A stretch of 64,000 nt of DNA from DAIOXA01 sp050949165 (lineage in GTDB: Bacteria > Bacillota > Proteinivoracia > UBA4975): contig JBMNFF010000001.1 of NCBI GenBank assembly GCA_050949165.1, positions 248,001 to 312,000 on the forward strand, given 5' to 3'. Below the pieces are notes generated by a model. The model saw nothing but the letters and a program-made list of their open reading frames with translations. It was not told the DNA's origin and searched no databases. Below are positions 16,452 to 24,596 of the stretch, one piece after another; the first letter of the stretch is position 1; every line of letters begins with the position of its first letter. Position numbers and translations under genes: made by a program.

Positions 16452-16778
16452 ATGCTTAGAATCATCGTCAGGTTTATTGTATCTGCATTAGTATTGATGT
16501 TTGTCGGCTTTCTGGTGCCCGGTTTTGGCCCCATCGGGTTTTGGAACGCCTTGATCGCCGCTGTCGTCATCAGTGTTTTAGGTTATATAATCGAGGCCCT
16601 GGTCGGCAAGAATGTATCGCCCCAGGGAAGGGGGATTATCGGCTTTCTTACGGCGGCGGTGGTGATTTATCTCACCCAGTTCATCGTACCGGCTTTAGAC
16701 GTGTCCATATTGGGCGCTCTGATCGCTTCCCTGGTCATCGGGATAATCGATATCTTTGTTCCCACCGAATTGCGGTGA
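16452..16778 (+). CDS. phage holin family 4-like small membrane protein
   Basis: Hydrophobic protein of 108 residues with three to four membrane segments and glycine/proline turns (GFLVPGFGPIGFWNAL..., GKNVSPQGRGIIGFL). It resembles the YvlD / phage-holin-4_2 family, whose members are mostly chromosomal and not phage-borne. ATG follows AAAGGAGG. It stands 16 bp before gpr, suggesting a shared transcript and a possible role in the spore or mother-cell membrane; no function is established. Confidence 0.7.
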   Translation: MLRIIVRFIVSALVLMFVGFLVPGFGPIGFWNALIAAVVISVLGYIIEALVGKNVSPQGRGIIGFLTAAVVIYLTQFIVPALDVSILGALIASLVIGIIDIFVPTELR

Positions 16779-16794
16779 TAAAGAAGGAATCGGC

Positions 16795-17763
16795 TTGCTG
16801 AAAACAGATCTTGTCATAGAAGCTCATGAGGTCTTGCTGCAGACCAGTCAACTGCCGGAGATAGAGGGCGTAAAGAGAGATTATAGATCCTACGAAGGAA
16901 TCGACATCTCCATAATCGAGATCGTCACCGCCCAGGCGGCTGAAATGCTGGGAAAGTCGCCGGGGAAGTACATCACCGTTGAGGCCAGCGGACTCAAGGA
17001 CAAGAACAGCGAGTTGGAAGAACGCCTGGTGGGCGTCCTTTGCGAGCAATTGCAGGGTATTCTGGCCTTGGACGAAGAAGCCACCGTCCTGGTGGTGGGG
17101 CTGGGGAATTGGAATGTCACCCCTGATTCTTTGGGGCCCAGCGTGGTGGAAGGCCTCTACGTCACCCGCCATCTCAAAGCCCTGCACCCGGAAAAATTGG
17201 GGCCGGGTTTCCGAAATGTGTGTGCCATCGCCCCCGGGGTTTTGGGGCTGACCGGCATTGAGACCAGCGAGATTATCTACGGCATCGTCCAGCGCTTGAA
17301 GCCGGATATGGTTATTGCCATCGATGCCCTGGCAGCCCGGAGTATGCACAGGTTAAATACAACCATTCAGATCTCCGATACCGGCATCTATCCCGGTTCG
17401 GGGGTGGGCAACCGGCGCCAGGGAATAACCCGGGAAACCCTGGGTATCCCCGTCATCGCCATAGGAATTCCCACGGTGGTGGACGCCGCCACCCTGACAA
17501 ATGATGTCATCGACCTGCTTATCGCCGCCTTTCGCAAAGAGGCCAAAGCCGGCGACAATGTCTCTCAGATGCTGGCGCTGTTCAACAACTTTGACAAGGC
17601 GGAAAAGCATAAGTTGATTCAAGAAGTCCTCGACCCCGCGGTAGGGCTGATGATGGTAACGCCCAAGGAAGTGGACCGACTGCTGGCGGATATATCCGCG
17701 CTCCTGGCCAATGCCCTGAATGCCGCCCTGCATCCCCGGGTTGCCAAGGAGTACCTCCACTAA
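16795..17763 (+). CDS. gpr: GPR, germination protease
   Basis: Aspartate-type endopeptidase that degrades small acid-soluble spore proteins when spores germinate; 322 residues. Recognised from YRSYEGIDISIIEIV, the VVGLGNWNVTPDSLGPSVVE block and the IAIDALAARSMHRLNTTIQISDTG stretch. TTG 16795 is chosen because AAGAAGGA lies about six bases before it and the frame opens within the upstream gene. GPR is made as a zymogen that is self-cleaved near its N-terminus. spoIIP follows, as in Bacillus subtilis. Confidence 0.94.
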   Translation: MLKTDLVIEAHEVLLQTSQLPEIEGVKRDYRSYEGIDISIIEIVTAQAAEMLGKSPGKYITVEASGLKDKNSELEERLVGVLCEQLQGILALDEEATVLVVGLGNWNVTPDSLGPSVVEGLYVTRHLKALHPEKLGPGFRNVCAIAPGVLGLTGIETSEIIYGIVQRLKPDMVIAIDALAARSMHRLNTTIQISDTGIYPGSGVGNRRQGITRETLGIPVIAIGIPTVVDAATLTNDVIDLLIAAFRKEAKAGDNVSQMLALFNNFDKAEKHKLIQEVLDPAVGLMMVTPKEVDRLLADISALLANALNAALHPRVAKEYLH

Positions 17764-17777
17764 AGGGTAAAAAACTT

Positions 17778-17810
17778 TCATGAACCTGCCCCCTCTCAGC
17801 ATATGCTGTA
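17778..17810 (+). promoter_or_regulatory. candidate sigma-E promoter for spoIIP
   Basis: A -35-like TCATGAA (17778-17784), about 15 bases, and a -10-like CATATGCT (17800-17807). The match to sigma-E is partial. spoIIP of B. subtilis has a sigma-E promoter in the same place, which is the main support. Confidence 0.35.
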
Positions 17811-17816
17811 AGGGGG
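17789..17816 (+). repeat. dyad covering the spoIIP ribosome binding site
   Basis: CCCCCT (17789-17794) is complementary to AGGGGG (17811-17816), with the palindrome CAGCATATGCTG between them and two mismatched bases on each side. In RNA the AGGGGG, which is the SD for GTG 17825, would be buried in the stem. Confidence 0.7.
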
Positions 17817-17824
17817 TGATTGCG

Positions 17825-18760
17825 GTGCCCAGGAACAGAGCAAAGGTCTTCCTGACAACGGTGGCGGGTACAGTCCTCATCTTTGTTTTTTTCTTGCTCA
17901 GCCGCTGGCTGGCCCCTATGGCCGCTGAATGTCATAGCCTTAACCCTTACTATTTTCTAAACTGGGGCGCGCCGGCAGTGTTTCATGAGGATATCGACCG
18001 GGACAGCGCCCTCTTGAAGCTGGAGCCCTGGCGCCTCTTGGGCCTGCAACTGCCCGCAGTCGCCAGCATCAAGCCGACGGACTGGAAAGAAGTGACGACA
18101 CCGCCGACGCCGGATCCCGGCGCTCCCGCCGTCCAACCCCAGCTGCCCATAACCGCAGCAGTTGTGGGAATCTATCATTCCCATGCCAGTGAAGCCTTTG
18201 TGCCCAGCACCGGCAAGGCCAGGACCACAGATTTTTCTCAGACAGTGGTGCGGCTGGGCAATGAAATCGCAGACATCCTCAGCGGCCGGGGTATTACCGT
18301 GGTGCACAGCGAAGAGTACCATGACCGGGAATACAATCAATCCTACGTCATGTCCAGGCTGACGGCCCAGGACATGGTTTCCAGCTACCCCGAACTCTTC
18401 CTGCTCATAGACCTGCATCGGGATGGGGTCGGCGCCACTTCAGCCCAGGGCCGGGAAGTAACCACCTGTACCATTCAGGGCAAGGAAGCAGGCAAGATTG
18501 CCTTCGTCATCAGCACCGCCCATGGAGACTGGCAGAAAAACAACAGAATTGCCAACGACCTGCACAATATGCTGGAAAATAAATATCCCGGCCTCTCCCG
18601 GGGAATAATATCCAAGGCAAAATCCACCTTTAACCAGGACCTGCATCAGGGCGCAATCCTGGTAGAGGTGGGAGGGCACTGGAACACCTTGACTGAGGCT
18701 GTTTACGGCGCCCAACTCCTGGCCGACGTCCTGGCCGATTACCTGACGGGAGGGTATTGA
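17825..18760 (+). CDS. spoIIP: SpoIIP, stage II sporulation amidase/endopeptidase
   Basis: Peptidoglycan hydrolase of the DMP complex (SpoIID-SpoIIM-SpoIIP) that thins septal wall and drives engulfment; 311 residues. One N-terminal membrane segment (~8-28) and an extracellular catalytic domain with IYHSHASEAFVP, the LLIDLHRDG motif and GAILVEVGGHWNTLTEA. GTG 17825 is preferred because of the AAGGGGGTGA five bases upstream; an upstream ATG 17780 in frame has a weaker, distant AAAGGG. The SD is inside a hairpin, so translation may be controlled. It follows gpr by 61 bp as in B. subtilis. Confidence 0.92.
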   Translation: MPRNRAKVFLTTVAGTVLIFVFFLLSRWLAPMAAECHSLNPYYFLNWGAPAVFHEDIDRDSALLKLEPWRLLGLQLPAVASIKPTDWKEVTTPPTPDPGAPAVQPQLPITAAVVGIYHSHASEAFVPSTGKARTTDFSQTVVRLGNEIADILSGRGITVVHSEEYHDREYNQSYVMSRLTAQDMVSSYPELFLLIDLHRDGVGATSAQGREVTTCTIQGKEAGKIAFVISTAHGDWQKNNRIANDLHNMLENKYPGLSRGIISKAKSTFNQDLHQGAILVEVGGHWNTLTEAVYGAQLLADVLADYLTGGY

Positions 18761-18764
18761 GGGA

Positions 18765-19091
18765 TTGGAGCGAGAGTACAACACCATTTTTATCGGGCTG
18801 GTATTGCTGGCCATTATCGTACTGGTCGGAGCAGGCTTAGTGGACTCCAGCCTCAGCAGATTGTTGTTGCCCCCGGAGCCTTTCGCCACTGTTGCTGTCG
18901 ACTACCAACACGGAATCGTCATCCGGGGGCCGGAATCTGAAATCTCCTTCAAGGCAACCAAACTGGCAACCGTTGCGATAGAAGATGAGAGAATCGCCAT
19001 AAGGACTGGCGCCTTTTCCTTAAAAATACCCTTTGTCCTGACCTGGGGAAATATTAACGGACTTCGCGCCGCTTTGCGGTTGACAAAATAA
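18765..19091 (+). CDS. small membrane-anchored protein, unknown
   Basis: Protein of 108 residues with one N-terminal membrane segment (~residues 7-27) and a short beta-rich soluble part. No family is recognised. TTG 18765 follows the spoIIP stop by 4 bp with GGGAGGG ten bases upstream and GAGGGA directly before, so the start is plausible but not certain. The close linkage to spoIIP suggests co-expression during sporulation. The stop is next to the -35 box of the hrcA promoter. Confidence 0.6.
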   Translation: MEREYNTIFIGLVLLAIIVLVGAGLVDSSLSRLLLPPEPFATVAVDYQHGIVIRGPESEISFKATKLATVAIEDERIAIRTGAFSLKIPFVLTWGNINGLRAALRLTK

Positions 19092-19108
19092 ATACCTAAT
19101 GGTATTTT
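19080..19108 (+). promoter_or_regulatory. sigma-A promoter of the hrcA-grpE-dnaK operon
   Basis: TTGACA (19080-19085), 17 bases, TATTTT (19103-19108). The -35 box overlaps the end of the preceding gene, and the spacer contains the hairpin that ends that gene. The start point would be about 19115, just before CIRCE. Confidence 0.6.
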
Positions 19109-19110
19109 TT
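19088..19110 (+). terminator. terminator after the small spoIIP-linked gene
   Basis: AAATACC/GGTATTT stem with a four-base loop followed by T residues. It sits between the -35 and -10 boxes of the next promoter. AT-rich stem, so moderate strength. Confidence 0.6.
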
Positions 19111-19120
19111 TTATGGAGAA

Positions 19121-19147
19121 TTAGCACTCGATTGTTTAGAGTGCTAA
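19121..19147 (+). promoter_or_regulatory. CIRCE operator (HrcA binding site)
   Basis: TTAGCACTC, nine spacer bases, GAGTGCTAA: a perfect match in both arms to the CIRCE consensus. It is the binding site for HrcA, which represses its own operon until heat shock titrates GroEL. It lies 21 bases before the hrcA start. Confidence 0.98.
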
Positions 19148-19168
19148 CAAGGAAGGGGGGCCAACATC

Positions 19169-20164
19169 TTGGACGAAAGGAAACGGCTGATTCTCAACGC
19201 CATTATTCAGGATTATATTTTTTTTGCTGAGCCGGTGGGCTCCCGATCCCTGGTCAAACGCCACAGTATTGGCCTGAGCCCCGCCACCATTCGCAACGAG
19301 ATGGCTGATTTGGAAGAGATGGGTTATCTGGAGCAGCCCCATACATCTGCCGGCAGGATTCCCTCCCACCTTGGCTACCGGTTCTATGTAAACTCCCTCA
19401 TGGAGGATTTTAGCTTTGATTCCGGGGAAGTGGCAGAGCTGGAAGCCCTGGTATCAGACATCAACCGCGTTGGCGGCGGCGGATTTACCCGGCAACTGGC
19501 CAAGCTGCTGGCTTCGGTGACCAATTATATTACCCTGATCACCGAGCCCCTGGAAACCATTCACGAGATCCGGCACATCGATATAATCCCCTTGTCCGAG
19601 CACGTTGCCAGCATCATCGTCGTCCTCAGCGACGGCACCGTCAATCACCAGAGCATTGCCCTGCCCAAGGGAATTGAGGCCAGGCAGGTCAAGGCTTTGA
19701 CCAACTTCTTTAATAAGCGGCTTCGGGGCGTGCGCCTGATGGACATCAATTCCGCCCTGCTCAAAGAATTAAAGGCAGAATTCGCGGGGAATATGAAATT
19801 AATCGATGATGTGGTGGGCGTCGTTCGCTACTTGCTCATGGCCCGGGATGACCAATTGGTTATCGATGGCACCAGCAATCTGTTGAGTCAGCCCGAGTTC
19901 AGCGATATCAATAAGGCGCGCGAACTTCTCGCTTCCCTGGACCAGAATGAACAGCTGCTGCACCTGATGAATATAAATGCCAATGATCTGGCCATCAAAA
20001 TAGGGTCGGAGATCGGCCTGGAGAGTTTTTGCGATTGTTCTTTGGTGGTGGCAACCTTTGCCCACCGCGATCGCAAAGTGGTCTTGGGGATCCTGGGACC
20101 TGCCCGAATGCAATATGCCAAGACCATTGGCTTTATGAAGTGGCTGAAAGAATACTTTGAGTAA
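19169..20164 (+). CDS. hrcA: heat-inducible repressor HrcA
   Basis: Repressor of class I heat-shock genes, binds CIRCE; 331 residues. N-terminal winged helix (LDERKRLILNAIIQDY, VGSRSLVKRH, SPATIRNEMADLEEMGYLEQPHTSAGRIPS) and a GAF-like dimerisation domain; the C-terminal GPARMQYAKTIG motif is typical. It starts with TTG after GGAAGGGGGG. It is autoregulated through CIRCE and heads the operon hrcA-grpE-dnaK. Confidence 0.97.
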   Translation: MDERKRLILNAIIQDYIFFAEPVGSRSLVKRHSIGLSPATIRNEMADLEEMGYLEQPHTSAGRIPSHLGYRFYVNSLMEDFSFDSGEVAELEALVSDINRVGGGGFTRQLAKLLASVTNYITLITEPLETIHEIRHIDIIPLSEHVASIIVVLSDGTVNHQSIALPKGIEARQVKALTNFFNKRLRGVRLMDINSALLKELKAEFAGNMKLIDDVVGVVRYLLMARDDQLVIDGTSNLLSQPEFSDINKARELLASLDQNEQLLHLMNINANDLAIKIGSEIGLESFCDCSLVVATFAHRDRKVVLGILGPARMQYAKTIGFMKWLKEYFE

Positions 20165-20180
20165 ACTGTGGAGGTAAGAA

Positions 20181-20708
20181 ATGACCAGACATGAAGAAGC
20201 AAACCCGGTCCGGGAGGCAGTGGAGAGGAGCGAGGAGCAGGTCGAGGATGTAGATTACCTGGCCCTCTATCTGGCTGAGAAAGAGCAGGGGGAAGAACTC
20301 CTGAACAAGTACACTCGCCTGGCGGCAGACTTTGACAATTTTCGCAAGCGCACTCACCGCCAAAATCAGGAATTAGTTGCCAGGGCCAATGAAAACCTGG
20401 TCTGCGAACTGCTTCCGGTTTTGGACAACTTTGCCCTGGCTTTAAACACCATCGAAGATCCTTCGATTCTCAAGGGCATGCAGATGATCTATGGCCAACT
20501 GTTGGGGGTCTTGGAAGGGGCGGGCCTGGAGGCAATAGAGGCCGTGGGTTGCCCCTTTGATCCCGACATTCACGAGGCCGTCGCCAGGGTAGAGTCCCCC
20601 GAGCATGAGGAAAACATAATTCTGGAAGAGACCCGCAGGGGCTATATCCTGGGCGGTAAAGTGCTTCGTCCCGCCATGGTAAAGGTAAACATTAAGAAGG
20701 AGGAATAA
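20181..20708 (+). CDS. grpE: GrpE, nucleotide exchange factor of DnaK
   Basis: Releases ADP from DnaK; 175 residues. A long N-terminal coiled coil (EEQVEDVDYLALYLAEKEQG..., LAADFDNFRKRTHR) is followed by the beta-wing domain ending in LRPAMVKV. ATG follows GGAGGTAAG. 6 bp to dnaK. Confidence 0.97.
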   Translation: MTRHEEANPVREAVERSEEQVEDVDYLALYLAEKEQGEELLNKYTRLAADFDNFRKRTHRQNQELVARANENLVCELLPVLDNFALALNTIEDPSILKGMQMIYGQLLGVLEGAGLEAIEAVGCPFDPDIHEAVARVESPEHEENIILEETRRGYILGGKVLRPAMVKVNIKKEE

Positions 20709-20714
20709 GACTAT

Positions 20715-22526
20715 ATGGGGAAAGTAATTGGAATTGACCTCGGTACGACAAATTCAGTGGTTGCCGTTATGGAAGGAGGCAGCCCTGAAATAATCGTCAA
20801 CGCTGAGGGCGGTCGCCTGACGCCGTCAGTGGTTGGCTTTAATAAAAACGGAGAGCGTCTGGTGGGGCAAACCGCCAAGAGGCAGGCGGTCATCAATCCG
20901 GAGCGGACCATCCAATCCATAAAGAGACATATGGGCACAGATTACACCGCCCAAATCGATGACAAGAAGTACACCCCCCAAGAAGTCTCGGCCATGATCC
21001 TGCAGAAGATGAAGAAGGATGCAGAAGATTACCTGGGAGAGACCGTCACCGATGCCGTCATTACAGTCCCGGCCTATTTCAGCGATTCCCAGCGCCAGGC
21101 GACCAAGGATGCCGGCAGGATTGCCGGCCTCAATGTCCTGCGCATTATCAATGAGCCCACAGCAGCTGCCCTGGCTTATGGTCTGGACAAGGACGAGGAT
21201 CAGACCATCCTGGTCTTTGACTTGGGTGGCGGTACCTTTGACGTATCCATTCTGGAAATCGGAGACGGCGTCTTTGAGGTCAAGGCCACCAACGGCAACA
21301 ACCGCCTTGGCGGCGACGACTTTGACCAGAGGGTGATGGAGCACCTCATCAGCGAATTCAAACGGGACACCGGCATCGATCTTGGCAAGGACAAATCTGC
21401 CCTCCAGCGCCTCAAGGAAGCTGCCGAAAAGGCAAAGATCGAATTGTCTTCCACCATGCAAACAAATATCAGCTTGCCCTTTATCACAGCCCTGGACGGC
21501 GTGCCCCAGCACCTGGATATCAACCTGACCAGGGCTAAATTCGAAGAGCTCACCGCAGACCTGGTGGAGGCCACCATGGGCCCGGCCCGGCAGGCCCTCA
21601 AAGATGCCAGGCTCAGCGCCGGCGATATTGACAAGGTCATCTTGGTGGGCGGGTCAACCCGGATTCCCGCTGTCCAAGAGGCGATTAAGCGGGAAATTGG
21701 CAAAGAGCCCCACAAGGGCGTCAACCCCGACGAAGTTGTAGCCCTGGGCGCCGCCATCCAAGGCGCCGTCCTCTCAGGGGAGGTCAAGGATGTTGTGCTG
21801 CTGGATGTCACTCCCCTCTCCCTGGGCATTGAGACTCTGGGGGGAGTGTTTACCAAGCTCATCGAACGCAACACCACCATTCCCACATCCAAGAGCCAGA
21901 TCTTTTCCACCGCCAGCGATAACCAGCCCAGCGTTGAGATTCACGTCCTTCAGGGCGAGCGGCCTATGGCGGCGGACAACAAGACTTTGGGCAGATTTCA
22001 TTTGGACGGGATTCCCCCGGCACCCCGGGGAGTCCCTCAGATTGAAGTCACCTTCGATATCGATGCCAACGGAATCGTCAATGTGTCGGCCAAGGACCTG
22101 GCGACCAAGAAGGAACAGAAGATTACTATCACTGCTTCCAGCGGCCTCAGCGACGAGGAGATCGAGCGGATGGTCAAGGCAGCCGAGGCAAATGCCGCTG
22201 CCGACGAAAAGCGCAGAGCCCTGGTGGACGCCAAGAACAATGCCGATTCCCTGGTTTACAGCACTCGCAAGACCATGAAGGACTTGGGCGCCCAGGTGAA
22301 TGCCGACAAGCAGAAGGAAATCGAAGCGGCTTTGACCAAACTGGAAGAAGCTGCCAAGGGCGATGATCTGGAGAAGATCAAATCCGAAACCGAAGCGGTG
22401 ACCAAAATCCTCCATGAGCTGTCTGCCCAGGCGTATCAACAGGCCGGCGGCCAGGAGCAGGCCGGCGCCGATGGCGATGCTACCTTCGACGCAGAAGCAA
22501 CAGATGTAAAGGATGACAAGGAATAG
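20715..22526 (+). CDS. dnaK: chaperone DnaK (Hsp70)
   Basis: ATP-dependent chaperone, 603 residues. The nucleotide-binding domain (residues 1-~360) contains IGIDLGTTNS, FDLGGGTFDVSILE and VGGSTRIPAVQ; it is followed by the linker VLLDVTPLSLGIE, the substrate-binding beta sandwich and the helical lid with an Ala/Gly/Asp-rich tail. The N-terminal domain lacks the insert typical of Gram-negative DnaK, as expected for Bacillota. Start at ATG 20715 with AAGGAGGAATAAG. A terminator separates it from dnaJ. Confidence 0.98.
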   Translation: MGKVIGIDLGTTNSVVAVMEGGSPEIIVNAEGGRLTPSVVGFNKNGERLVGQTAKRQAVINPERTIQSIKRHMGTDYTAQIDDKKYTPQEVSAMILQKMKKDAEDYLGETVTDAVITVPAYFSDSQRQATKDAGRIAGLNVLRIINEPTAAALAYGLDKDEDQTILVFDLGGGTFDVSILEIGDGVFEVKATNGNNRLGGDDFDQRVMEHLISEFKRDTGIDLGKDKSALQRLKEAAEKAKIELSSTMQTNISLPFITALDGVPQHLDINLTRAKFEELTADLVEATMGPARQALKDARLSAGDIDKVILVGGSTRIPAVQEAIKREIGKEPHKGVNPDEVVALGAAIQGAVLSGEVKDVVLLDVTPLSLGIETLGGVFTKLIERNTTIPTSKSQIFSTASDNQPSVEIHVLQGERPMAADNKTLGRFHLDGIPPAPRGVPQIEVTFDIDANGIVNVSAKDLATKKEQKITITASSGLSDEEIERMVKAAEANAAADEKRRALVDAKNNADSLVYSTRKTMKDLGAQVNADKQKEIEAALTKLEEAAKGDDLEKIKSETEAVTKILHELSAQAYQQAGGQEQAGADGDATFDAEATDVKDDKE

Positions 22527-22544
22527 AATCCTTGGAGGAATGTT

Positions 22545-22559
22545 ATGACGCCGCGTTAG
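22545..22559 (+). other. mini-ORF M-T-P-R with strong SD between dnaK and dnaJ
   Basis: TTGGAGGAATGTT followed by ATG ACG CCG CGT TAG. GGAGG (22534-22538) stands six bases before the ATG. It lies just upstream of the terminator at 22567-22594. A leader peptide or a decayed gene start are both possible. Confidence 0.4.
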
Positions 22560-22566
22560 CTCATAT

Positions 22567-22594
22567 GGGGGAGCGCAAAGGTTCCCCCTTTTTT
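22567..22594 (+). terminator. intrinsic terminator/attenuator between dnaK and dnaJ
   Basis: GGGGGAGC (22567-22574) pairs with GTTCCCCC (22581-22588) across a six-base loop, followed by six T. Reads through only in part if dnaJ is in the same operon; no clear new promoter is seen before dnaJ. Confidence 0.8.
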
Positions 22595-22611
22595 CCTTGG
22601 AGGTGATGGCC

Positions 22612-23745
22612 ATGGCTGGATTTGATCCGTATTCTATTCTGGGGGTTGGCAAAAACGCCACCCCCGATGAAATAAAAAAAGCCTATCGAACACTGGCCCG
22701 CAAGTACCACCCCGACCACAATCCCAATGACAGCGAGGCAGAGGAGAAGTTTAAAGAGGTCAAAAGGGCCTATGACATCCTCAGTGATCCCGGTAAGCGC
22801 CAGCAATACGACAATTATGGGTACACCGGCGATGAGCAGCCGGGAGCAGGCGGTTTTGGTGACTTCGGCGGATTTGGCTTTAATTTTGAAGATATCTTTG
22901 AGTCCATGTTCGGCGAAGGATTTGGCGGCAGGACCAGCGCAAGGCAGAGGGCGCAGCGGGGCGCCGATATCGGCGTAGACCTTACCCTGTCCTTTGAAGA
23001 AGCTGTCTTTGGCACCGAGAAGGAGATCTCTGCCAGAACCCTCAAAGTCTGCGAAGATTGCCGCGGCTCCGGAGCCAAGAACGGAACTGAGAAAAGCGAA
23101 TGTCCCCACTGCCACGGCAGCGGCGAAATCAGGGTCGTCCAAAACACCCTGCTGGGCAGGATGGTCCAGGCCAGGACCTGCCCCCGTTGTGGCGGCGCAG
23201 GCACCATCATCACTCAACCCTGTCCCAATTGTCGGGGCCAGGGCAGAGTGGAGGGAACGGTGCGGAAAAAGATTAAAATTCCCGCGGGGGTGGACAATGG
23301 CACCCGGCTGAGAATTTCCGGAGCCGGCCATGCCGGCGTGCACGGCGGCGGACCGGGGGACTTGTATATTTCCATCTCCGTTCGCCCCCACCGGTTCTTT
23401 GTCCGCAAGGGACAGGACATCCACCTGACGGTGCCCATTGGCCTTGCCCAGGCCGCCCTGGGGGTAGAGCTGGAAGTCCCCACCCTGGAAGGCACTCAGC
23501 GCCTGGCCGTGCCGGCCGGAACCCGGTCCGGGACCAGCTTTAGATTGCCAGGTCGGGGTGTCGCCAGCCTCAACCGCAGCGGCAAGGGCGATCAGGTGGT
23601 CACCGTGGAGATCGACGTGCCCAGAAGTTTGAGCCCCGAGCAGAGGGAAGCCCTGCGCAGGTATGCGAATATTAGCAACGAGACGGTGGAAAATATCGAC
23701 AAGAGCCTCATGGCCCGGCTGAAGCGGGCCTTTGGCAGGAGGTAG
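22612..23745 (+). CDS. dnaJ: chaperone DnaJ (Hsp40)
   Basis: Co-chaperone that delivers substrates to DnaK and stimulates its ATPase; 377 residues. J domain with the HPD tripeptide (KYHPDHNP), Gly/Phe-rich segment with GFGDFGGFGFNF, four zinc-binding CxxCxGxG repeats (CEDCRGSG, CPHCHGSG, CPRCGGAG, CPNCRGQG) and the C-terminal substrate domain. ATG 22612 is chosen since GGAGGTGA (22599-22606) overlaps the earlier TTG and ATG codons and is eight bases from this one. Confidence 0.97.
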   Translation: MAGFDPYSILGVGKNATPDEIKKAYRTLARKYHPDHNPNDSEAEEKFKEVKRAYDILSDPGKRQQYDNYGYTGDEQPGAGGFGDFGGFGFNFEDIFESMFGEGFGGRTSARQRAQRGADIGVDLTLSFEEAVFGTEKEISARTLKVCEDCRGSGAKNGTEKSECPHCHGSGEIRVVQNTLLGRMVQARTCPRCGGAGTIITQPCPNCRGQGRVEGTVRKKIKIPAGVDNGTRLRISGAGHAGVHGGGPGDLYISISVRPHRFFVRKGQDIHLTVPIGLAQAALGVELEVPTLEGTQRLAVPAGTRSGTSFRLPGRGVASLNRSGKGDQVVTVEIDVPRSLSPEQREALRRYANISNETVENIDKSLMARLKRAFGRR

Positions 23746-23749
23746 CGGA

Positions 23750-24595
23750 ATGGACTGGACGGAAGTTAAACTGGAAATCGGCACCGGCGCCGTAGAGGCG
23801 GTGGCCAACTTTATCCATGAGTCCGGCGCCGGGGGAGTTGTCATCGAACACCTGGACAGGGAACGGAGCGCAGTAACCGCCTACATCCCCGCCGGCGGGG
23901 AGAGCGAAGCCTTTTTGGCTCGTCTGGAAGCGTTTTGCGCAGGTCTCAGCCAATTGGATCTGGAAGCTGACGCCGCCATCTCTACACGCATTGTCATGGA
24001 AAAGGACTGGGAAGAAGAGTGGAAGCGCCACTACCATCCAGTCAGCGTTGGCAATGTGTACATTACACCTTCCTGGCTGCCCCGGCCGTCGGAACCGGGG
24101 CGAGTGGTAATCCAACTGGATCCGGGAATGGCCTTTGGTACCGGCTCCCACCCCACTACCCAGATGTGCATCGCCGCAATTTCCCGGTACCTGCAGGCCG
24201 GTGATACTGTACTGGATTTGGGCGCCGGCTCGGGCATTCTCTCCATCGCCGCCGCCAAGCTGGGGGCCGGTTCGGTGGATGCTGTAGACTACGATCAAGT
24301 GGCGGTGCGGGTGGCCAGTGAAAACGCCCGGCGCAATAATTGTTCTGTTTCTATAAGGCAGGGAGACGCTTTTGCCGCCCTTAGAGAAAGCGGGCATCAG
24401 TTGGTGGTGGCCAACATCGGTTATAATGCCTGCGCCAAACTGGCCAAGATCTTCAAAGAGGAAGGGAAGGTAGGCACCCTGATCCTCAGCGGTTTTCCCC
24501 AAGAGCGCCTGTCCGAATTTGAGCAGGAAACGGCCCTTACCCCCATTGAACGCATGACACAAGGGGATTGGGCCTGCCTGGTCCTGAGGAATTAA
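23750..24595 (+). CDS. prmA: ribosomal protein L11 methyltransferase
   Basis: Methylates ribosomal protein L11. 281 residues; N-terminal L11-binding domain and a SAM domain with VLDLGAGSGILSIAAAKLGA and the VVANIGYN motif in place of the usual NI-containing motif. Start ATG 23750 after GCAGGAGGTAGC; an earlier in-frame ATG overlaps dnaJ. dnaJ-prmA-rsmE-mtaB is the standard order in Bacillota. Confidence 0.94.
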   Translation: MDWTEVKLEIGTGAVEAVANFIHESGAGGVVIEHLDRERSAVTAYIPAGGESEAFLARLEAFCAGLSQLDLEADAAISTRIVMEKDWEEEWKRHYHPVSVGNVYITPSWLPRPSEPGRVVIQLDPGMAFGTGSHPTTQMCIAAISRYLQAGDTVLDLGAGSGILSIAAAKLGAGSVDAVDYDQVAVRVASENARRNNCSVSIRQGDAFAALRESGHQLVVANIGYNACAKLAKIFKEEGKVGTLILSGFPQERLSEFEQETALTPIERMTQGDWACLVLRN

Positions 24596-24596
24596 G

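Noticed and set aside
17780..17824. ATG 17780 as start of spoIIP
   Set aside because: Possible, but its SD is weak and distant; GTG 17825 has AAGGGGGTGA at good spacing. Kept as an alternative only.
22561..23844. Minus-strand frame (427 codons) opposite dnaJ
   Set aside because: Antisense of dnaJ; low-complexity composition, no start signals.
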